6,299 bases of DNA from Prevotellaceae bacterium (GTDB taxonomy: Bacteria; Bacteroidota; Bacteroidia; Bacteroidales; UBA932). Position 1 is the stretch's first letter. Every line of letters begins with the position of its first letter. A model generated the notes under the pieces. The model worked only from the letters and a program-made list of their open reading frames with translations. It made no database searches and was not told where the DNA came from. This document shows, piece by piece, positions 5,858-6,299 of this stretch. The position numbers and the translations under genes are program-made. The stretch covers positions 1 to 6,299 of the forward strand of contig JAIROQ010000040.1 of the NCBI GenBank assembly GCA_031257455.1, read 5' to 3'.

Positions 5858-6299
5858 ATGAATGGCATAAAGAAATATTGTTGGTCGATATTATTCCTCT
5901 TTTTCGCACTGGCGGCAGTGGCGCAGCGCCGCCCTGCGGCGGTGTTGTCGGGGAAAGTGACCACCCGCGATAATTATACGCCCGATGCCGCGGTGGTATA
6001 TCTGCTGGACACCGATTATTCTACTTTAACAAACGATGACGGACAGTACAGCTTGACCGCTCCTCCCGGGGAATACACCCTCGTGTGCGCCCGGATTGGA
6101 TATGTAACCTCGAAGCTGAAAGTGCGGCTGGAGGCCGGAAAGGAACATATAAGGAACATAATGCTCGAGCCTCATTCCAGCACCGTACTGGACGAAGTGT
6201 TTGTGATAGGCAAAAGCAAGGCGAGGGAAATTAACGAGTCGGCCTATAACGTGGTGGCCATAGACGCCGGCGCGTTGCGCAATACCACGCTGGATGTGG
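5858..6299 (+). CDS. TonB-dependent outer-membrane receptor, N-terminal part (runs off the window)
   Basis: The frame is open from ATG 5858 to the right edge (147 full codons plus one base), so the gene is cut off at its 3' end. Residues 1-23 form a signal peptide (MNGIKKYCW, a Leu/Phe/Ala core, then AVAQ). Residues 29-105 form one CRD: LSGKVTTRDNYTPDAAVVYLL, then TNDDGQYSLTAPPGEYTL, then a strand ending IMLEP. A TonB-box-like segment follows (LDEVFVIGKSK, 111-121), then the start of the plug domain: REINESAYNVVAIDA and LRNTTLDV. CRD, TonB box and plug in this order are typical of Bacteroidota receptors that import siderophores, cobalamin, haem or glycans across the outer membrane using TonB-ExbBD energy. 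The substrate cannot be told without the barrel. I do not see SusC features, and the DEVFVIGKSKAREINES sequence resembles the non-SusC iron/cobalamin-type group, though this is from memory. GC here is about 52% by hand count of 300 bases, above the OmpA-family gene's first part. Confidence 0.88.
   Translation, partial: MNGIKKYCWSILFLFFALAAVAQRRPAAVLSGKVTTRDNYTPDAAVVYLLDTDYSTLTNDDGQYSLTAPPGEYTLVCARIGYVTSKLKVRLEAGKEHIRNIMLEPHSSTVLDEVFVIGKSKAREINESAYNVVAIDAGALRNTTLDV

Noticed and set aside
5845..5973. 42-codon + frame from ATG 5845 overlapping the receptor start
   Set aside because: It is out of frame with the signal peptide and CRD, lacks a ribosome binding site, and has no recognisable content.

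Overview
The window looks like chromosomal DNA of a Bacteroidota member, probably Bacteroidales. Four things point there: promoter-like elements of the TAnnTTTG class in front of three genes, starts that mostly lack a Shine-Dalgarno sequence, a glutamyl-tRNA synthetase of the Bacteroidota type, and two envelope protein classes typical of the phylum (a TPR/beta-propeller/CRD/OmpA protein and a TonB-dependent receptor with an N-terminal CRD). Genus or species cannot be settled by eye. All genes are on the + strand.

Layout. Bases 1-79 are an edge region with a candidate promoter. Bases 80-784 encode an exported metallo-beta-lactamase-fold hydrolase of the UlaG-like (COG2220) type. Bases 854-2428 encode glutamyl-tRNA synthetase (gltX). 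A 78-bp gap carries a promoter candidate. Bases 2507-5668 encode a 1053-residue envelope protein built, in order, from a signal peptide, TPRs, a PD40-type beta-propeller, five carboxypeptidase-regulatory-like domains (CRDs) and an OmpA-type peptidoglycan-binding domain. This is the domain order of PorE, a type IX secretion accessory protein of Porphyromonas gingivalis, but with extra CRD copies. A strong intrinsic terminator follows at 5688-5714. The last gene starts at 5858 and runs off the right edge. It is the N-terminus (147 residues) of a TonB-dependent outer-membrane receptor. It has no stop inside the window, so a search for complete ORFs would miss it.

How the genes fit together. The hydrolase and gltX may be co-transcribed: they are 69 bp apart, with no convincing terminator and only a poor promoter match between them. 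The OmpA-family gene looks monocistronic, with its own promoter and terminator. The receptor gene begins a new unit with its own promoter, and a perfect inverted repeat sits in the spacer of that promoter. Three of the four products are predicted to be exported.

I see no CRISPR array, IS element, tRNA or rRNA, phage gene or defence system, and nothing that amounts to a wholly new system. The most notable structures are a recent 273-bp in-frame tandem duplication of a CRD unit in the OmpA-family gene, its five-CRD architecture, and the operator-like dyad in the receptor promoter.
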